64,000 bases of DNA, from positions 1-64,000 of the forward strand of contig JABBOY010000003.1 in NCBI GenBank assembly GCA_012927585.1, written 5' to 3'. The position numbers were made by a program, and so were the translations under genes. Under the pieces are notes generated by a model. It had not been told where the DNA came from. It searched no databases and saw only the letters and a program-made list of their open reading frames with translations. This DNA is from Glaciimonas sp. (GTDB lineage: Bacteria > Pseudomonadota > Gammaproteobacteria > Burkholderiales > Burkholderiaceae_D). Of this stretch, positions 37,901-48,291 are shown one piece after another (the stretch's first letter is position 1; each line of letters begins with the position of its first letter).

Positions 37901-38398
37901 TTAGGTAATTACTGCATAATTCAGCTTCTTTTGCCAAAACATAGCCTTCCCCATCTTCGGATCTAATTCATAGCTGGCGAAGCCGGAAGCCAGATAGGCC
38001 GCTTGTGCCGGATGATTTCCTTCCAATACCTCCAACGTCAGCTTGCAACAGCCAAGCTTGAGAGCGATGGCTTCGACTTGTTGCAGCATGCGCTTGCATA
38101 CGCCATTTCCGCGATGCCTCTGCGTGACAATAACGTCGTGAATATTCAGCAAAGGTTTGCAAGAAAATGTTGAAAATCCTTCAAAACACACAATAAGTCC
38201 AGCCGGTACGCCATCTACAAAAGCGAGAATCGCGTGTGCTGTATCTCTTCTGTGTAGCTCTGCTGCCAGACTGGTCTTTACATGCTCTGAAAGCGCATGG
38301 CCGCCACCCATCGGGTCAAGAGAATAATCGCTCATTAATGCAACGAGTGCATCCGCATGTTTCGGCAATGCGAGATTTGCTTCAACAACTTCAACCAT
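37901..38398 (-). CDS. GNAT-family N-acetyltransferase
   Basis: A 165-residue acetyltransferase with the acetyl-CoA-binding motif A: VIVTQRHRGNGVCKRMLQ, containing the R/Q-x-x-G-x-G/A loop. The C-terminal EGNHPAQAAYLASGF is typical of the fold's last strands. The substrate is unknown. It is a single gene facing away from kdp. Its A+T content appears higher than that of the surrounding core genes. Confidence 0.88.
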   Translation of the reverse strand: MVEVVEANLALPKHADALVALMSDYSLDPMGGGHALSEHVKTSLAAELHRRDTAHAILAFVDGVPAGLIVCFEGFSTFSCKPLLNIHDVIVTQRHRGNGVCKRMLQQVEAIALKLGCCKLTLEVLEGNHPAQAAYLASGFASYELDPKMGKAMFWQKKLNYAVIT

Positions 38399-38665
38399 GT
38401 TGAGTTACCTTTCTTTTTTAAAAATAACGTTTAGGGCAATCAGCACAGGGCGCATGGACGAAGCCCGATTGCCGTTCTTATTCCTGCCGCGAAGCAACGT
38501 CTGAAGTCTGAAATTCTAGCTTCCCACAACCGCACACCAGCGACGCTTTAATTCAAGCATGGCCGACAGGGCAAACCGTCAATGACATGTTTCTAGCATA
38601 TAGGAACGCCTAGCCGTCTGAAACAAGTACCAGCGGCACCTATCAGCCAGCCTCCTCGATCGCAA

Positions 38666-38715
38666 TTTTTACATTATTTTTACGCCGCCTCAATCAATTT
38701 TTACGAAATTTTTAG
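38666..38715 (+). promoter_or_regulatory. Phased TTTTTA direct repeats upstream of kdp (candidate KdpE operator)
   Basis: TTTTTAC occurs at 38666, 38677 and 38698, with TTTTTAG at 38709. The spacings are 11, 21 and 11 bp, so all four lie on the same face of the helix. OmpR-type regulators bind direct repeats about one turn apart, and the E. coli KdpE site is a T-rich sequence containing TTTTTACA-like words. The last repeat ends 53 bp before the first ORF of the operon. The surrounding gap 38399-38767 (369 bp) shows nothing else. Confidence 0.65.
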
Positions 38716-38767
38716 AACGTTTCCGCTACGCTGAACATCATCAAAACAAACCTGAATGAGAGTGATC

Positions 38768-38860
38768 ATGGACATCGTATACATCGGTGCAATTGTCGCG
38801 TTTATCGTCTTGAGCTGCGCTTTCGCCGCAGGCTGCGACAAATTGGGGGAACGGCTATGA
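38768..38860 (+). CDS. Small membrane ORF upstream of kdpF (30 aa)
   Basis: An ATG-initiated 30-codon frame with one hydrophobic helix ([20 protein letters not shown]) and a charged tail, CDKLGERL. It overlaps kdpF by four bases (ATGA), which argues for translational coupling. Short membrane ORFs in this position are known from other kdp operons, but I know of no assigned function. An AGAG sequence lies about 9 bp before its start. A second small Kdp-associated peptide is the best reading. Confidence 0.6.
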   Translation: MDIVYIGAIVAFIVLSCAFAAGCDKLGERL

Positions 38861-38946
38861 ATACGTTTTATATCGTTGGCGCGCTAGTTGCTGCCGGCTT
38901 GCTGGTGTACCTGATCGTGGCGCTATTAAAAGCGGAGGATCTGTGA
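38857..38946 (+). CDS. kdpF: K+-transporting ATPase subunit KdpF
   Basis: A 29-residue single-helix peptide beginning [14 protein letters not shown] and ending LLKAEDL, the usual KdpF size and C-terminal K-x-E-x-(L/F) pattern. KdpF stabilises the KdpABC complex in the inner membrane. Its stop codon overlaps the kdpA start (TGATG). Confidence 0.88.
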   Translation: MNTFYIVGALVAAGLLVYLIVALLKAEDL

Positions 38947-40748
38947 TGGCAACGCAATCGTTCCTGTTACTCGCGGCCTTTCTGGGTGTGTTGCTGGCAT
39001 TGGCCTATCCGGTGGGCGTATACCTGGCCAAGGTCGGCGAGAGTACGCAGATTCGCGGCCTTGGCTGGCTGGCAAAAGCTGAAAACCTGCTGTACCGCCT
39101 GGCTGGCATCAGCCCAGAATCCGGCATGGGCTGGAAAAGCTATGCGATTGCTTTACTGGTATTCAATGGCATCGGCACACTGTTCGTGTATGCGCTACAA
39201 CGCTTGCAAGCCTGGCTGCCGGGAAATCCGCAGGGACTTCCAAATATCAGCCCCGATTCCGCATTCAACACCGCGGTGAGCTTTGTCAGCAACACCAACT
39301 GGCAAGGCTACAGCGGCGAATCGACGATGAGTTACTTGAGCCAGATGCTGGCGCTGACCGGGCAGAACTTTTTCTCGGCAGCGACCGGCATCGCGGTGGC
39401 CTATGCATTGATACGCGGCTTTTCTTCGCGCTCATCCAAGTCGATCGGCAACTTCTGGGTCGATATCACGCGCAGTACCCTGTATGTGTTATTGCCGCTG
39501 TCGGTAATTTTTGCGGTATTCCTGATGGGCCAGGGCGTAATCCAGAATTTCTCCGCCTACAAGGATGTGAACCTGATCGATCCCATTACTTACTCGCAGC
39601 CGAAGAATGGGCCGGATGGTCAGCCCTTAAAAGATGCAAATGGCAATCCGGTGCTGGGGACCCTGACCGCCAAGACCCAAACGCTGGCCATGGGACCGGT
39701 CGCCTCGCAGGAAGCAATCAAATTGCTCGGCACCAACGGAGGCGGCTTCTTCAATGCTAATTCGGCCCATCCTTTTGAAAATCCGACGCCACTCTCCAAC
39801 TTTTTCCAGATGCTCTCGATTTTCCTGATTCCGGCCGGGTTGTGCTTCACTTTTGGCCGCATGGTGGGCGACATGCGGCAAGGTTGGGCGGTGCTGGGGG
39901 CGATGACGGCGATTTTCGTGGTGGCGACGGCGGTCGTATTGATCGCGGAACAGCAGGCGCATCCAGTCTTGCAAGCACTCGGCATCGATCAGGCCGCCAG
40001 CGCACTGCAATCAGGCGGCAACATGGAAGGCAAGGAAACCCGTTTTGGCATTAGCGCATCGGCCTTGTTTGCAGCAGTCACTACCGCCGCCTCTTGTGGT
40101 GCGGTGAATGCAATGCACGATTCTTTCATGCCACTGGGCGGAATGGTGCCACTAGTGCTGATGCAATTCGGCGAAGTGGTCTTTGGCGGTGTCGGTTCCG
40201 GTTTGTACGGGATGCTGATTTTCGCGGTTCTGGCAGTCTTCATCGCCGGCCTGATGATTGGCCGCACGCCGGAATATCTGGGCAAGAAAATCCAGTCATT
40301 CGATATCAAGATGGCGTCAATTGCGATTCTGGTAACGCCGACACTGGTACTGGCCGGAACCGCGATTACGTTGATGGTCGAGCCTGGCCGGGCCGGCATC
40401 CTGAACCCCGGCGCGCATGGATTTTCGGAAGTGCTGTATGCGTTCAGTTCGGCTGCCAACAACAACGGCAGCGCGTTCGCCGGTCTTTCTGCCAATACGC
40501 CGTTCTACAACATGATGTTGGCGATAGCAATGTGGTTCGGGCGTTTCGCGGTGATCGTGCCGGTGCTCGCCATTGCCGGCTCGCTGGCGACGAAAAAACG
40601 GCTGGAAGCGACCGCCGGCACCATGCCCACGCACGGCCCGCTGTTCATCGCGCTGCTGGTCGGGGTGGTGGTGCTAGTCGGAGTACTCAATTACGTCCCG
40701 GCGCTGGCGCTGGGACCGATCGTCGAACATTTGCAACTGACCAAATAA
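38946..40748 (+). CDS. kdpA: K+-transporting ATPase subunit A
   Basis: The 600-residue channel-like subunit that selects and conducts K+ in the Kdp system. Four selectivity-loop regions are recognisable, the clearest being [19 protein letters not shown]; others are [21 protein letters not shown] and [10 protein letters not shown]. The ATG at 38946 is preferred over the GTG at 38943 because it overlaps the kdpF stop by one base. Ten membrane segments are expected. Confidence 0.97.
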   Translation: MATQSFLLLAAFLGVLLALAYPVGVYLAKVGESTQIRGLGWLAKAENLLYRLAGISPESGMGWKSYAIALLVFNGIGTLFVYALQRLQAWLPGNPQGLPNISPDSAFNTAVSFVSNTNWQGYSGESTMSYLSQMLALTGQNFFSAATGIAVAYALIRGFSSRSSKSIGNFWVDITRSTLYVLLPLSVIFAVFLMGQGVIQNFSAYKDVNLIDPITYSQPKNGPDGQPLKDANGNPVLGTLTAKTQTLAMGPVASQEAIKLLGTNGGGFFNANSAHPFENPTPLSNFFQMLSIFLIPAGLCFTFGRMVGDMRQGWAVLGAMTAIFVVATAVVLIAEQQAHPVLQALGIDQAASALQSGGNMEGKETRFGISASALFAAVTTAASCGAVNAMHDSFMPLGGMVPLVLMQFGEVVFGGVGSGLYGMLIFAVLAVFIAGLMIGRTPEYLGKKIQSFDIKMASIAILVTPTLVLAGTAITLMVEPGRAGILNPGAHGFSEVLYAFSSAANNNGSAFAGLSANTPFYNMMLAIAMWFGRFAVIVPVLAIAGSLATKKRLEATAGTMPTHGPLFIALLVGVVVLVGVLNYVPALALGPIVEHLQLTK

Positions 40749-40760
40749 AAAGGAATCACC

Positions 40761-42827
40761 ATGTCACGCAAAAGCCTGACGCTGTTCGATGCCGCACTGA
40801 TCGCTCCGGCCATCATCGATGCGTTTAAAAAACTGGACCCGCGCACCCAATGGCGCAACCCCGTCATGTTCGTGGTGTATGTAGGCAGCATCATCACCTC
40901 CCTGTTGTTCATGCAAGCCGTCAGGGGTACGGGCGAAGCAAGTCCGGGCTTCATACTGGCCATTGCGCTGTGGCTATGGGTCACCGTGCTGTTTGCCAAC
41001 TTTGCCGAATCGCTGGCGGAAGGTCGCAGCAAAGCCCAGGCGGCCTCGCTGCGCGACTTGAAACAGACCGTGATGGCAAAGAAGCTGCAGGAGCCGCGCC
41101 GTGGCAAAAGCTGGTTGCCAGCCAACGCGAACGACCTGCGCAAAGGTAATGTGATTCTGGTGGAAGCCGGCGATGTGATCCCGATTGATGGCGAAGTCAT
41201 CGAAGGCGTGGCCTCAGTTGACGAAAGCGCTATCACCGGCGAATCGGCACCGGTGATCCGCGAATCCGGCGGCGATTTTTCTGCGGTCACCGGCGGTACG
41301 CGAATCATGTCTGACTGGCTGGTGGTGCGCGTCACGGTCAATCCGGGCGAAACCTTCATCGATCGCATGATCGCGATGGTCGAAAACGCAAAGCGGCAAA
41401 AAACGCCGAATGAAATTGCGTTAACAATACTGCTAGTGGCGCTGACCATCATCTTCCTGCTAGTGACGGTAACCTTGCTGCCGTTCTCGCTCTATTCGGT
41501 GGCAGCGGCCCAGTCCGGTACGCCGATCACGATGGCTGTGCTGATCGCACTGCTGGTGTGCTTGATTCCAACCACGATAGGCGGCTTGTTATCAGCCATT
41601 GGCGTGGCCGGCATGAGTCGCATGATGCAGGCCAACGTGATCGCTACTTCCGGCCGCGCAGTTGAAGCCGCCGGTGATGTTGATGTATTGCTGCTCGACA
41701 AGACCGGCACGATTACGTTGGGTAATCGGCAGGCGTCGGCGTTCGTGCCAGCGCCCGGCGTAACGGATGCCGAATTAGCCGATTCCGCGCAATTGGCCTC
41801 GCTGGCAGATGAAACACCGGAAGGGCGCAGCATTGTGATTCTGGCCAAACAACGCTTTAATCTGCGTGAACGCACTCTGGAATCGCTGCATCCGACGTTC
41901 GTACCGTTTTCCGCCCTAACTCGTATGAGCGGGGTTGATATTGATGGGCGCGCAATCCGCAAGGGAGCCGCTGATTCGATGAAAAAATACGTCGAAACGC
42001 TGGGGCGTGCATTTCCAGCCGAAGTCACCAAAGCGGTGGATGATATAGCGCGGCGCGGCAGCACACCGTTAGTAGTAGTCGATGACGGCCGCGTAATGGG
42101 CGCAGTGGAACTGAAAGATATCGTCAAGGGCGGCATCAAGGAGCGCTTTGCCGAGTTACGCCGGATGGGCATCAAGACTGTGATGATTACGGGCGACAAT
42201 AAACTGACGGCAGCGGCGATTGCGGCCGAAGCCGGTGTTGATGACTTCCTGGCCGAAGCCACGCCCGAGGACAAGCTCAAACTGATCCGCAGCTACCAAG
42301 CCGAAGGCCGGCTGGTAGCGATGACCGGCGACGGCACTAACGATGCCCCGGCGCTGGCGCAGGCCGATGTCGCAGTGGCTATGAATTCCGGTACCCAGGC
42401 GGCCAAGGAAGCGGGCAACATGGTAGATCTGGATTCAAACCCAACCAAGCTGCTGGAAATCGTCGAGATCGGCAAGCAGATGCTGATGACGCGCGGCTCG
42501 CTGACCACGTTCTCTATCGCCAACGATATTGCCAAATATTTCGCCATCATTCCAGCCGCATTCGTGACCACGTATCCGCAACTGAAGGCGCTTGACGTCA
42601 TGCACCTGACCAGCCCGTCATCCGCCATCCTGTCGGCGGTGATTTTCAATGCACTGATCATCGTGGTACTGATCCCGCTGGCATTAAAGGGGGTGCAATA
42701 TCGCGCCATCGGTGCAGCACTGTTGTTGCGCCGCAATCTGCTGATTTATGGACTGGGCGGGATTCTGGTGCCGTTTGTCGGCATCAAGCTGATCGATCTG
42801 GCGCTGACTGCCCTGCATCTTGCGTAA
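40761..42827 (+). CDS. kdpB: K+-transporting P-type ATPase subunit B
   Basis: The 688-residue catalytic subunit of Kdp. The phosphorylated aspartate is Asp313 in DKTGTITL. The A-domain TGES motif is at 159-162; Ser162 is the inhibitory phosphorylation site known from E. coli KdpB, and it is conserved. The hinge [11 protein letters not shown] is present. It lies 12 bp after kdpA. Confidence 0.98.
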   Translation: MSRKSLTLFDAALIAPAIIDAFKKLDPRTQWRNPVMFVVYVGSIITSLLFMQAVRGTGEASPGFILAIALWLWVTVLFANFAESLAEGRSKAQAASLRDLKQTVMAKKLQEPRRGKSWLPANANDLRKGNVILVEAGDVIPIDGEVIEGVASVDESAITGESAPVIRESGGDFSAVTGGTRIMSDWLVVRVTVNPGETFIDRMIAMVENAKRQKTPNEIALTILLVALTIIFLLVTVTLLPFSLYSVAAAQSGTPITMAVLIALLVCLIPTTIGGLLSAIGVAGMSRMMQANVIATSGRAVEAAGDVDVLLLDKTGTITLGNRQASAFVPAPGVTDAELADSAQLASLADETPEGRSIVILAKQRFNLRERTLESLHPTFVPFSALTRMSGVDIDGRAIRKGAADSMKKYVETLGRAFPAEVTKAVDDIARRGSTPLVVVDDGRVMGAVELKDIVKGGIKERFAELRRMGIKTVMITGDNKLTAAAIAAEAGVDDFLAEATPEDKLKLIRSYQAEGRLVAMTGDGTNDAPALAQADVAVAMNSGTQAAKEAGNMVDLDSNPTKLLEIVEIGKQMLMTRGSLTTFSIANDIAKYFAIIPAAFVTTYPQLKALDVMHLTSPSSAILSAVIFNALIIVVLIPLALKGVQYRAIGAALLLRRNLLIYGLGGILVPFVGIKLIDLALTALHLA

Positions 42828-42879
42828 GCACGGGTTCCACATCCGTCTACATTACAAAAACCTTTTTTAGGAATTCGTC

Positions 42880-43452
42880 ATGAAACTCATCCTTCGTCCT
42901 GCGTTAGTACTATTTGCTGTGCTGACACTGATTTGCGGTGTGTTATATCCGCTGACGGTCACCGCTATCGGGTATCTCGCCTTTCCGCAGAAAATGGCAG
43001 GTAGTCTGGTGCAGCGTGACGGTCAGACGGTTGGCTCGATGCTGATCGGCCAGGCTTTTTATTCTCCCCAATATTTCTGGGGAAGGCCATCAGCCACAAG
43101 CCCGATGCCGAATAACGCCACAGCATCGGGCGGCTCCAACCTCGGCCCGAGCAATCCGGCGCAAATTGATGCAGTAAAAGCCCGGATTGATGCCTTGAAA
43201 GCAGCCGATCCAGCCAACGCCGCGCCTATTCCGGTCGATCTGGTGAGCGCTTCCGGCAGCGGACTTGACCCTGAAATCAGCCTGGCCGCAGCCTACTACC
43301 AGGCTGGACGGATTGCGCGTGAACGCAAGTTGACTGTCAAGCAGGTGCGCAGCATGATTGCGCAATACAGCCAAGCGCAATACTTTGGGTTCTTCGGCGA
43401 GCCGCGCGTGAATGTACTGACGCTCAATCTGGCGCTCGACCAAGGCCGTTAA
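42880..43452 (+). CDS. kdpC: K+-transporting ATPase subunit C
   Basis: A 190-residue single-pass periplasmic subunit. The N-terminal helix is followed by the family segments GSMLIGQAF, FWGRPSATS and SGSGLDPEIS. KdpC is required for complex assembly and K+ affinity. It lies 52 bp after kdpB and 35 bp before kdpD. Confidence 0.97.
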   Translation: MKLILRPALVLFAVLTLICGVLYPLTVTAIGYLAFPQKMAGSLVQRDGQTVGSMLIGQAFYSPQYFWGRPSATSPMPNNATASGGSNLGPSNPAQIDAVKARIDALKAADPANAAPIPVDLVSASGSGLDPEISLAAAYYQAGRIARERKLTVKQVRSMIAQYSQAQYFGFFGEPRVNVLTLNLALDQGR

Positions 43453-43487
43453 TGTAACTAGCATTGTAATAACAGGGCACTACCGAC

Positions 43488-46235
43488 ATGAATGACCAAC
43501 GCCCCAACCCGGATGTTCTGCTGGCGCAGGTGCAAGAGCAGGAGCGTCGCGTCGCACGCGGCAGACTGCGAATTTATTTCGGCGCTTCAGCCGGCGTTGG
43601 CAAGACATACGCAATGCTGGCTGCCGCCTGCAAGCTGCAGGCCGATGGGCATCCGGTGTTGGTCGGCATTGTCGAAACACATGGTCGCAGCGAAACCGCC
43701 GCACTGCTGGATAGTTTGACTGTCCTGCCGCTCAAACAAATCGATTATCGGGGCAAGATCATCCAGGAATTCGATCTGGATAGCGCACTGGCGCTGCATC
43801 CGGCGTTAATCCTGATGGATGAACTTGCCCATTCGAATGCGGCCGGCTCGCGTCACCCGAAGCGCTGGCAAGATGTGGAAGAACTGCTGGATGCCGGCAT
43901 CGACGTCTTCACAACGGTCAATGTGCAGCATCTGGAGAGCTTGAACGATGTGGTCGGTGGCATTACCGGCATCCGCGTCTCGGAAACCTTGCCCGACACT
44001 GTGTTCGACGCGGCCGATGAAGTGGTGCTGGTCGATATTCCGGCCGATGAATTACTAGCGCGGCTCAAGGCCGGCAAGGTGTATCAGGCGCAGCAGGCCG
44101 AGCGGGCGTCGCGCAATTTCTTCCGCAAAGGCAATCTGATCGCTTTGCGCGAACTGGCGCTGCGCCGCACTGCCGATCGGGTCGAAGACGATGTGCAGGC
44201 GTATAGGATCGAAAAATCGATCAACGCAGTGTGGAAGACCGATGCGGCGCTGCTGGCCTGCATCGGGCCGCGTGCCGGGAGCGAGCATGTGATCCGCAGC
44301 ACGGCACGGCTGGCCAGTCAATTGAATACCGGCTGGCACGCGATCTATGTCGAAACGCCGCCCTTGCAACGCTTGCCGCCAGCGCAGCGCGAACGCATCC
44401 TGAAGACGTTGAAATTGGCGCAGGATCTGGGCGCTACCACGGCGGTGCTGGCTGGAAGCGATATTGCGCGCACCATCGTCGACTACGCGCGCAGCCATAA
44501 TTTTTCGAAAATTCTGTTGGGACGCGGCCATCCAACTTGGCCTTGGCGCGCAACGTACAGCAAGCGCATTGCAGCTTATGCAGCAGATATCGATTTAATT
44601 GAAATTGGCCGTGGCAATGACAGTGCGGAGCAATCGGTGACCTCAGAGGATACGCACAGGGTAAGTACCGCGCAACTTGGCATAGATGATCCTTTGCAAC
44701 GCCATCCGTCGCACCTATGGCGTTACGCCTGGGCCGCTGCGGCCAGCATATTTACCGGCTTCGCTGCCACGCCGCTGTTGCCCTACTTCGATCTGGCAAA
44801 CATCGTGATGCTGTTTCTGCTGACGGTAGTGCTGGTTGCGGTATGGCTCGGGCGCGGCCCCTCTGTGTTGGCAACATTTTTCAGTGTCGCTGCATTCGAT
44901 TTCTTTTTCGTGCCGCCGCGCTTTACCTTCGCCGTCAGCGATCTGCAATATCTGGTCACTTTTACAGTGATGCTCGCAGTCGGGTTGATTATCTGCCATT
45001 TAACTTCCAATCTGCGCTTTCAGGCCAACATCTCAGTCCAGCGAGAAACACGCTCCCGTATGCTGTACGAGTTCGCGCGGGAGTTGGCGGGCGTATTGCA
45101 GACCGAGCAAATTTTCGAGATAACGCGTAGCGTGATCCAGCGCACTTTCCGCGCCAAGGCGACGCTACTGCTGCCGGACGATGGCGGCCGCTTGCAAGCG
45201 CCAGCGCCGGCTTCTGGCGATATGGCAACAGAACCCGGCGGGCTGGATATAGGCATCGCGCAATGGGCATTTGACCATGCAGAACCGGCCGGGATCGGTA
45301 CCAATACGCTGCCCGCCAGCAATTTTTTTTATCTGCCATTGGTAGCGCCGATGCGCACTCGTGGTTTGCTTGCCATCTTGCCGCAGAGCCGACGCTGGAT
45401 ACTCATTCCAGAACAGCGGCGGATGCTCGATACCTTCGCCGCACTGGCAGCGATTGCGCTGGAGCGGGTGCATTACATTGAGGTCGCCCAGGATGCGCTG
45501 GTGCACATGGAGTCCGAACGGCTGCGTAATTCCTTGCTGGCAGCGCTGTCGCACGACTTGCGTACCCCGCTGACATCTCTGGTTGGACTATCCGAATCGC
45601 TGGCAATGTCCAGGCCGCCGCTAGCGCCGTCACAACAGGAGACAGCCGAAGCCTTGCGCGACGAAGCGCTGCGCATGAGCAAGCTGGTGTCGAACCTGCT
45701 GGATATGGCACGCATTCAGAGCGGCGACGTCAAACTGCATCTGGAATGGCAATCCTTCGAGGAAGTCGTGGGCAGCGCGCTACGTGCTTACCGATTGCAG
45801 CTCAAGCCATATCAGGTGCAAATCCGGCTCGCCCCTGATGTGCCTCTGGTACGCTTCGATGCGGTACTGATCGAACGGGTGCTGTGCAATTTACTCGAAA
45901 ACGCGAGCAAATACACGCCTGTAGGGTCAACCATCACCCTGAGCGCAGACGTGAAGAACCCGTATTTACAAGTCGCGCTGTCCGATAACGGCCCCGGCCT
46001 GCCGTATGGCCGGGAGGAAGTGATTTTTGAGAAATTCAGCCGTGGCGAACGCGAGTCCGCCACGCCCGGCGTCGGTCTTGGTCTGGCGATTTGTCGCGCC
46101 ATCGTCGAGGCGCACGGCGGCACAATCCATGCCGAAAATGCGCCAGGCGGGGGTGCTTCCTTTATATTTACTTTGCCGCTCGGCACCCCGCCCACGCTGC
46201 CTGAAATGGATGAGAATGTTTCCCCGTTGGTATAA
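43488..46235 (+). CDS. kdpD: Osmosensitive K+ sensor histidine kinase
   Basis: A 915-residue sensor kinase. The N-terminal KdpD domain has Walker A GASAGVGKT (32-40) and the DELAHSN region, followed by a universal-stress (Usp) domain around 250-370. Four membrane segments cover about 405-500, then a GAF-type region, and the phospho-acceptor His689 in LSHDLRTPLTSL. The ATPase region ends with NLLENASKYTP and GVGLGLAICRAIVE. It phosphorylates KdpE at low K+. It lies 6 bp upstream of kdpE. Confidence 0.97.
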   Translation: MNDQRPNPDVLLAQVQEQERRVARGRLRIYFGASAGVGKTYAMLAAACKLQADGHPVLVGIVETHGRSETAALLDSLTVLPLKQIDYRGKIIQEFDLDSALALHPALILMDELAHSNAAGSRHPKRWQDVEELLDAGIDVFTTVNVQHLESLNDVVGGITGIRVSETLPDTVFDAADEVVLVDIPADELLARLKAGKVYQAQQAERASRNFFRKGNLIALRELALRRTADRVEDDVQAYRIEKSINAVWKTDAALLACIGPRAGSEHVIRSTARLASQLNTGWHAIYVETPPLQRLPPAQRERILKTLKLAQDLGATTAVLAGSDIARTIVDYARSHNFSKILLGRGHPTWPWRATYSKRIAAYAADIDLIEIGRGNDSAEQSVTSEDTHRVSTAQLGIDDPLQRHPSHLWRYAWAAAASIFTGFAATPLLPYFDLANIVMLFLLTVVLVAVWLGRGPSVLATFFSVAAFDFFFVPPRFTFAVSDLQYLVTFTVMLAVGLIICHLTSNLRFQANISVQRETRSRMLYEFARELAGVLQTEQIFEITRSVIQRTFRAKATLLLPDDGGRLQAPAPASGDMATEPGGLDIGIAQWAFDHAEPAGIGTNTLPASNFFYLPLVAPMRTRGLLAILPQSRRWILIPEQRRMLDTFAALAAIALERVHYIEVAQDALVHMESERLRNSLLAALSHDLRTPLTSLVGLSESLAMSRPPLAPSQQETAEALRDEALRMSKLVSNLLDMARIQSGDVKLHLEWQSFEEVVGSALRAYRLQLKPYQVQIRLAPDVPLVRFDAVLIERVLCNLLENASKYTPVGSTITLSADVKNPYLQVALSDNGPGLPYGREEVIFEKFSRGERESATPGVGLGLAICRAIVEAHGGTIHAENAPGGGASFIFTLPLGTPPTLPEMDENVSPLV

Positions 46236-46241
46236 AACGCC

Positions 46242-46940
46242 ATGACTGAACCGATACCGATAGCCCTGCTGGTCGAAGACGAGCCGCACATCCGACGTTT
46301 CGTGCGTTCTGCGATGGAAGCCGAAGGCTGGCAAATTTTCGAGGCGGATACGCTGCAACGCGGGCTCATCGATGCCGGGACCCGAAAACCGGATTTGATT
46401 ATTCTCGACCTCGGCTTACCGGACGGCGATGGCGTCGAGTTCATTCTCGACGTCAGGAAATGGTCGCCGACCCCCATCATCGTGTTGTCGGCGCGGGTCA
46501 ATGAACAGGATAAGATCAAGGCGCTGGACGCCGGTGCCGACGACTATTTGAGCAAACCGTTTGGCGTCGGAGAGTTGCTGGCACGGGTGCGCGCCACACT
46601 GCGCCGGCAGCGCCAGCCGGCAGCCGATGCCGATGGCGCGATTCGGTTTGGCGATGTAAAAGTGGATTTGACAGCGCGACTGGTGACCAAGGCAGGGCAG
46701 CAAGTGCATTTGACGCCGATTGAATATCGTTTGCTAACAGTGTTGGTCAAGCACATTGGGCGCGTGGTCACCAATCCGCAACTGCTGCAGGAAGTATGGG
46801 GGCCATCGCACCTCGATAGCTCCCATTACCTGCGTATTTATATGGGGCATCTGCGGCACAAACTGGAGGATGATCCAGCCCAACCTAAATATCTGCTGAC
46901 TGAAACAGCCGTGGGCTACCGGCTCTTGATGCCGGCGTAG
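46242..46940 (+). CDS. kdpE: Kdp response regulator
   Basis: A 232-residue OmpR-family regulator. The receiver domain has the acidic pair in LVEDEP, the phospho-acceptor Asp56 in ILDLGLPDG and Lys in YLSKPFG; the C-terminal winged helix contains LTPIEYRLLTVLV and SHYLRIYMGHLRHKLE. It would activate kdpFABC from the phased T-rich repeats upstream of the operon. Confidence 0.97.
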   Translation: MTEPIPIALLVEDEPHIRRFVRSAMEAEGWQIFEADTLQRGLIDAGTRKPDLIILDLGLPDGDGVEFILDVRKWSPTPIIVLSARVNEQDKIKALDAGADDYLSKPFGVGELLARVRATLRRQRQPAADADGAIRFGDVKVDLTARLVTKAGQQVHLTPIEYRLLTVLVKHIGRVVTNPQLLQEVWGPSHLDSSHYLRIYMGHLRHKLEDDPAQPKYLLTETAVGYRLLMPA

Positions 46941-47088
46941 TACCGGCATTGCCTGAAGCGTTGCAGAAACTGGAAGAGTTCATCGCCAGAATATCAGGCC
47001 CTAAGCCTGACAGAGCTACAGAAGCCGGAAACAAGAACGAACGGATTGGTTGCCGCCGTCTTGTTCCCGGCTAGTACTTTCTGCCTTC

Positions 47089-48291
47089 TTATTGTGCCGG
47101 TTGTGTGACCGTGTTCTGGTCGAGAGTAACAGCAGTCTGTGCCAACAATCTGCCGTTCGCCGAGGCGCCGGTCTTCATGGCGATTAATGTTTTGGACAGT
47201 AAGACGCCTTCAAAGTGCGCGGTCGTTCCAATGGCCGCAGCGCCGGCAGTCTGCCAGAAAACGTTTTTGGATAATGCACCGCCTGCCAGAGTCACTTTTG
47301 TCGCGGCGGCCTGTTTGATGTTTCCCGATATCTGGAAAATCCAGATATCGTTCGGACCGCCGGAGAGAGTCACATCCGTCGATATTAAAACATCAGTACC
47401 CCATTTGTAGAGACCAGGAGCGAGGGTTAATCCACCAATCTGTCCACTACCCAGTTCAGTATGATCGGGCAATGCTCTTCCGGCGGCATCGGTATAGGCG
47501 ATTTCCATGTCGCTTACCGTCGTGGTCATGTAAGTTGGCGTAGGGGCCGTATAGTCGGCTGCATAGATCTTTCCGACTACTTGAGCAGAGGTTGAAAATG
47601 TATCCGAGCTATCCGCTGTTTCTGAAAATCCTGTAATAGCGGTGTGCGCAATGGGGCTCACGCCGATATCACCGGTCACGACGGAATTTGGCACAGTGGA
47701 GATTCCTGTTTTTGACAGAATTACGAAATTTCCAGCTGACCCAAGGCTGACTGGATCCTGGCCGGTAAACGCAACGTCCTTGGTCATAAAGCTCCAGGTA
47801 ACTGGATTGACCATTGCAGTGCCGCCGGCGCTCCTGGCCGCTGTCGTAATCGTGGCTGTGTAGTTGGTATTCGGTGTGAGGGCAGTCGCGGTTGGCGTAA
47901 AGGTTGCCACCGTATTCGTAACATTCATGGCGACGGTACCGGGTACATTGTTTCCGATTGTCTCTTTAAGTGTGAAAGTGAGTAGGCTCCCGGCAGGGGC
48001 CGAGTTAATCGTTGCCGGATTCATCGGCTGGCTGAAAGTCGCCGTCACTACGGTTCCGCTTACAACGTTACTACTGCTATTGGTGCTGGTCGGCACATTC
48101 GTGGCGTTTGTACTTGGATTAGAAGAATCCACCGTGGGGGCACCGGTAACAACGGTAGTATTGGCGAGCAAGCTTGTGCTTGAAGTTGCAGACCCACTGC
48201 CTGTTCCTCCACCGCATCCGGCCACAAAAGCGGTCAGCATGAATGCGATAAACCACGTCAGTGATTTGAATAAACTTTCGAATCTGTTCAT
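47089..48291 (-). CDS. Ice-binding lipoprotein (DUF3494) with N-terminal Ig-like domain
   Basis: A 400-residue exported lipoprotein. The signal peptide ends in TAFVAGC with the lipidated Cys at residue 26, then comes a Ser/Thr/Gly-rich linker. About residues 50-155 form an SbsA-type Ig-like domain (PTVDSSNPSTNAT... TFSQPMNPATI). The C-terminal 215 residues have the DUF3494 ice-binding beta-solenoid signature: LGSAGNFVILSKTGISTVP, VTGDIGVSPI and AITGF. Such proteins bind ice crystals. The outer-membrane anchor would keep the domain on the cell surface. The Thr/Ser-rich composition and lower G+C suggest horizontal acquisition, frequent in this family. Confidence 0.9.
   Translation of the reverse strand: MNRFESLFKSLTWFIAFMLTAFVAGCGGGTGSGSATSSTSLLANTTVVTGAPTVDSSNPSTNATNVPTSTNSSSNVVSGTVVTATFSQPMNPATINSAPAGSLLTFTLKETIGNNVPGTVAMNVTNTVATFTPTATALTPNTNYTATITTAARSAGGTAMVNPVTWSFMTKDVAFTGQDPVSLGSAGNFVILSKTGISTVPNSVVTGDIGVSPIAHTAITGFSETADSSDTFSTSAQVVGKIYAADYTAPTPTYMTTTVSDMEIAYTDAAGRALPDHTELGSGQIGGLTLAPGLYKWGTDVLISTDVTLSGGPNDIWIFQISGNIKQAAATKVTLAGGALSKNVFWQTAGAAAIGTTAHFEGVLLSKTLIAMKTGASANGRLLAQTAVTLDQNTVTQPAQ

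Noticed and set aside
37716-37937. A 73-codon minus-strand frame between the SBP remnant and the GNAT gene
   Set aside because: No start-site support, no motif, and an overlap with the GNAT gene end. It is likely chance in an A+T-rich gap.
47041-47085. Imperfect hairpin after kdpE (GCCGG...CCGGC) as a terminator
   Set aside because: The stem has several mismatches and no clear U-run, so I did not list it as a feature.
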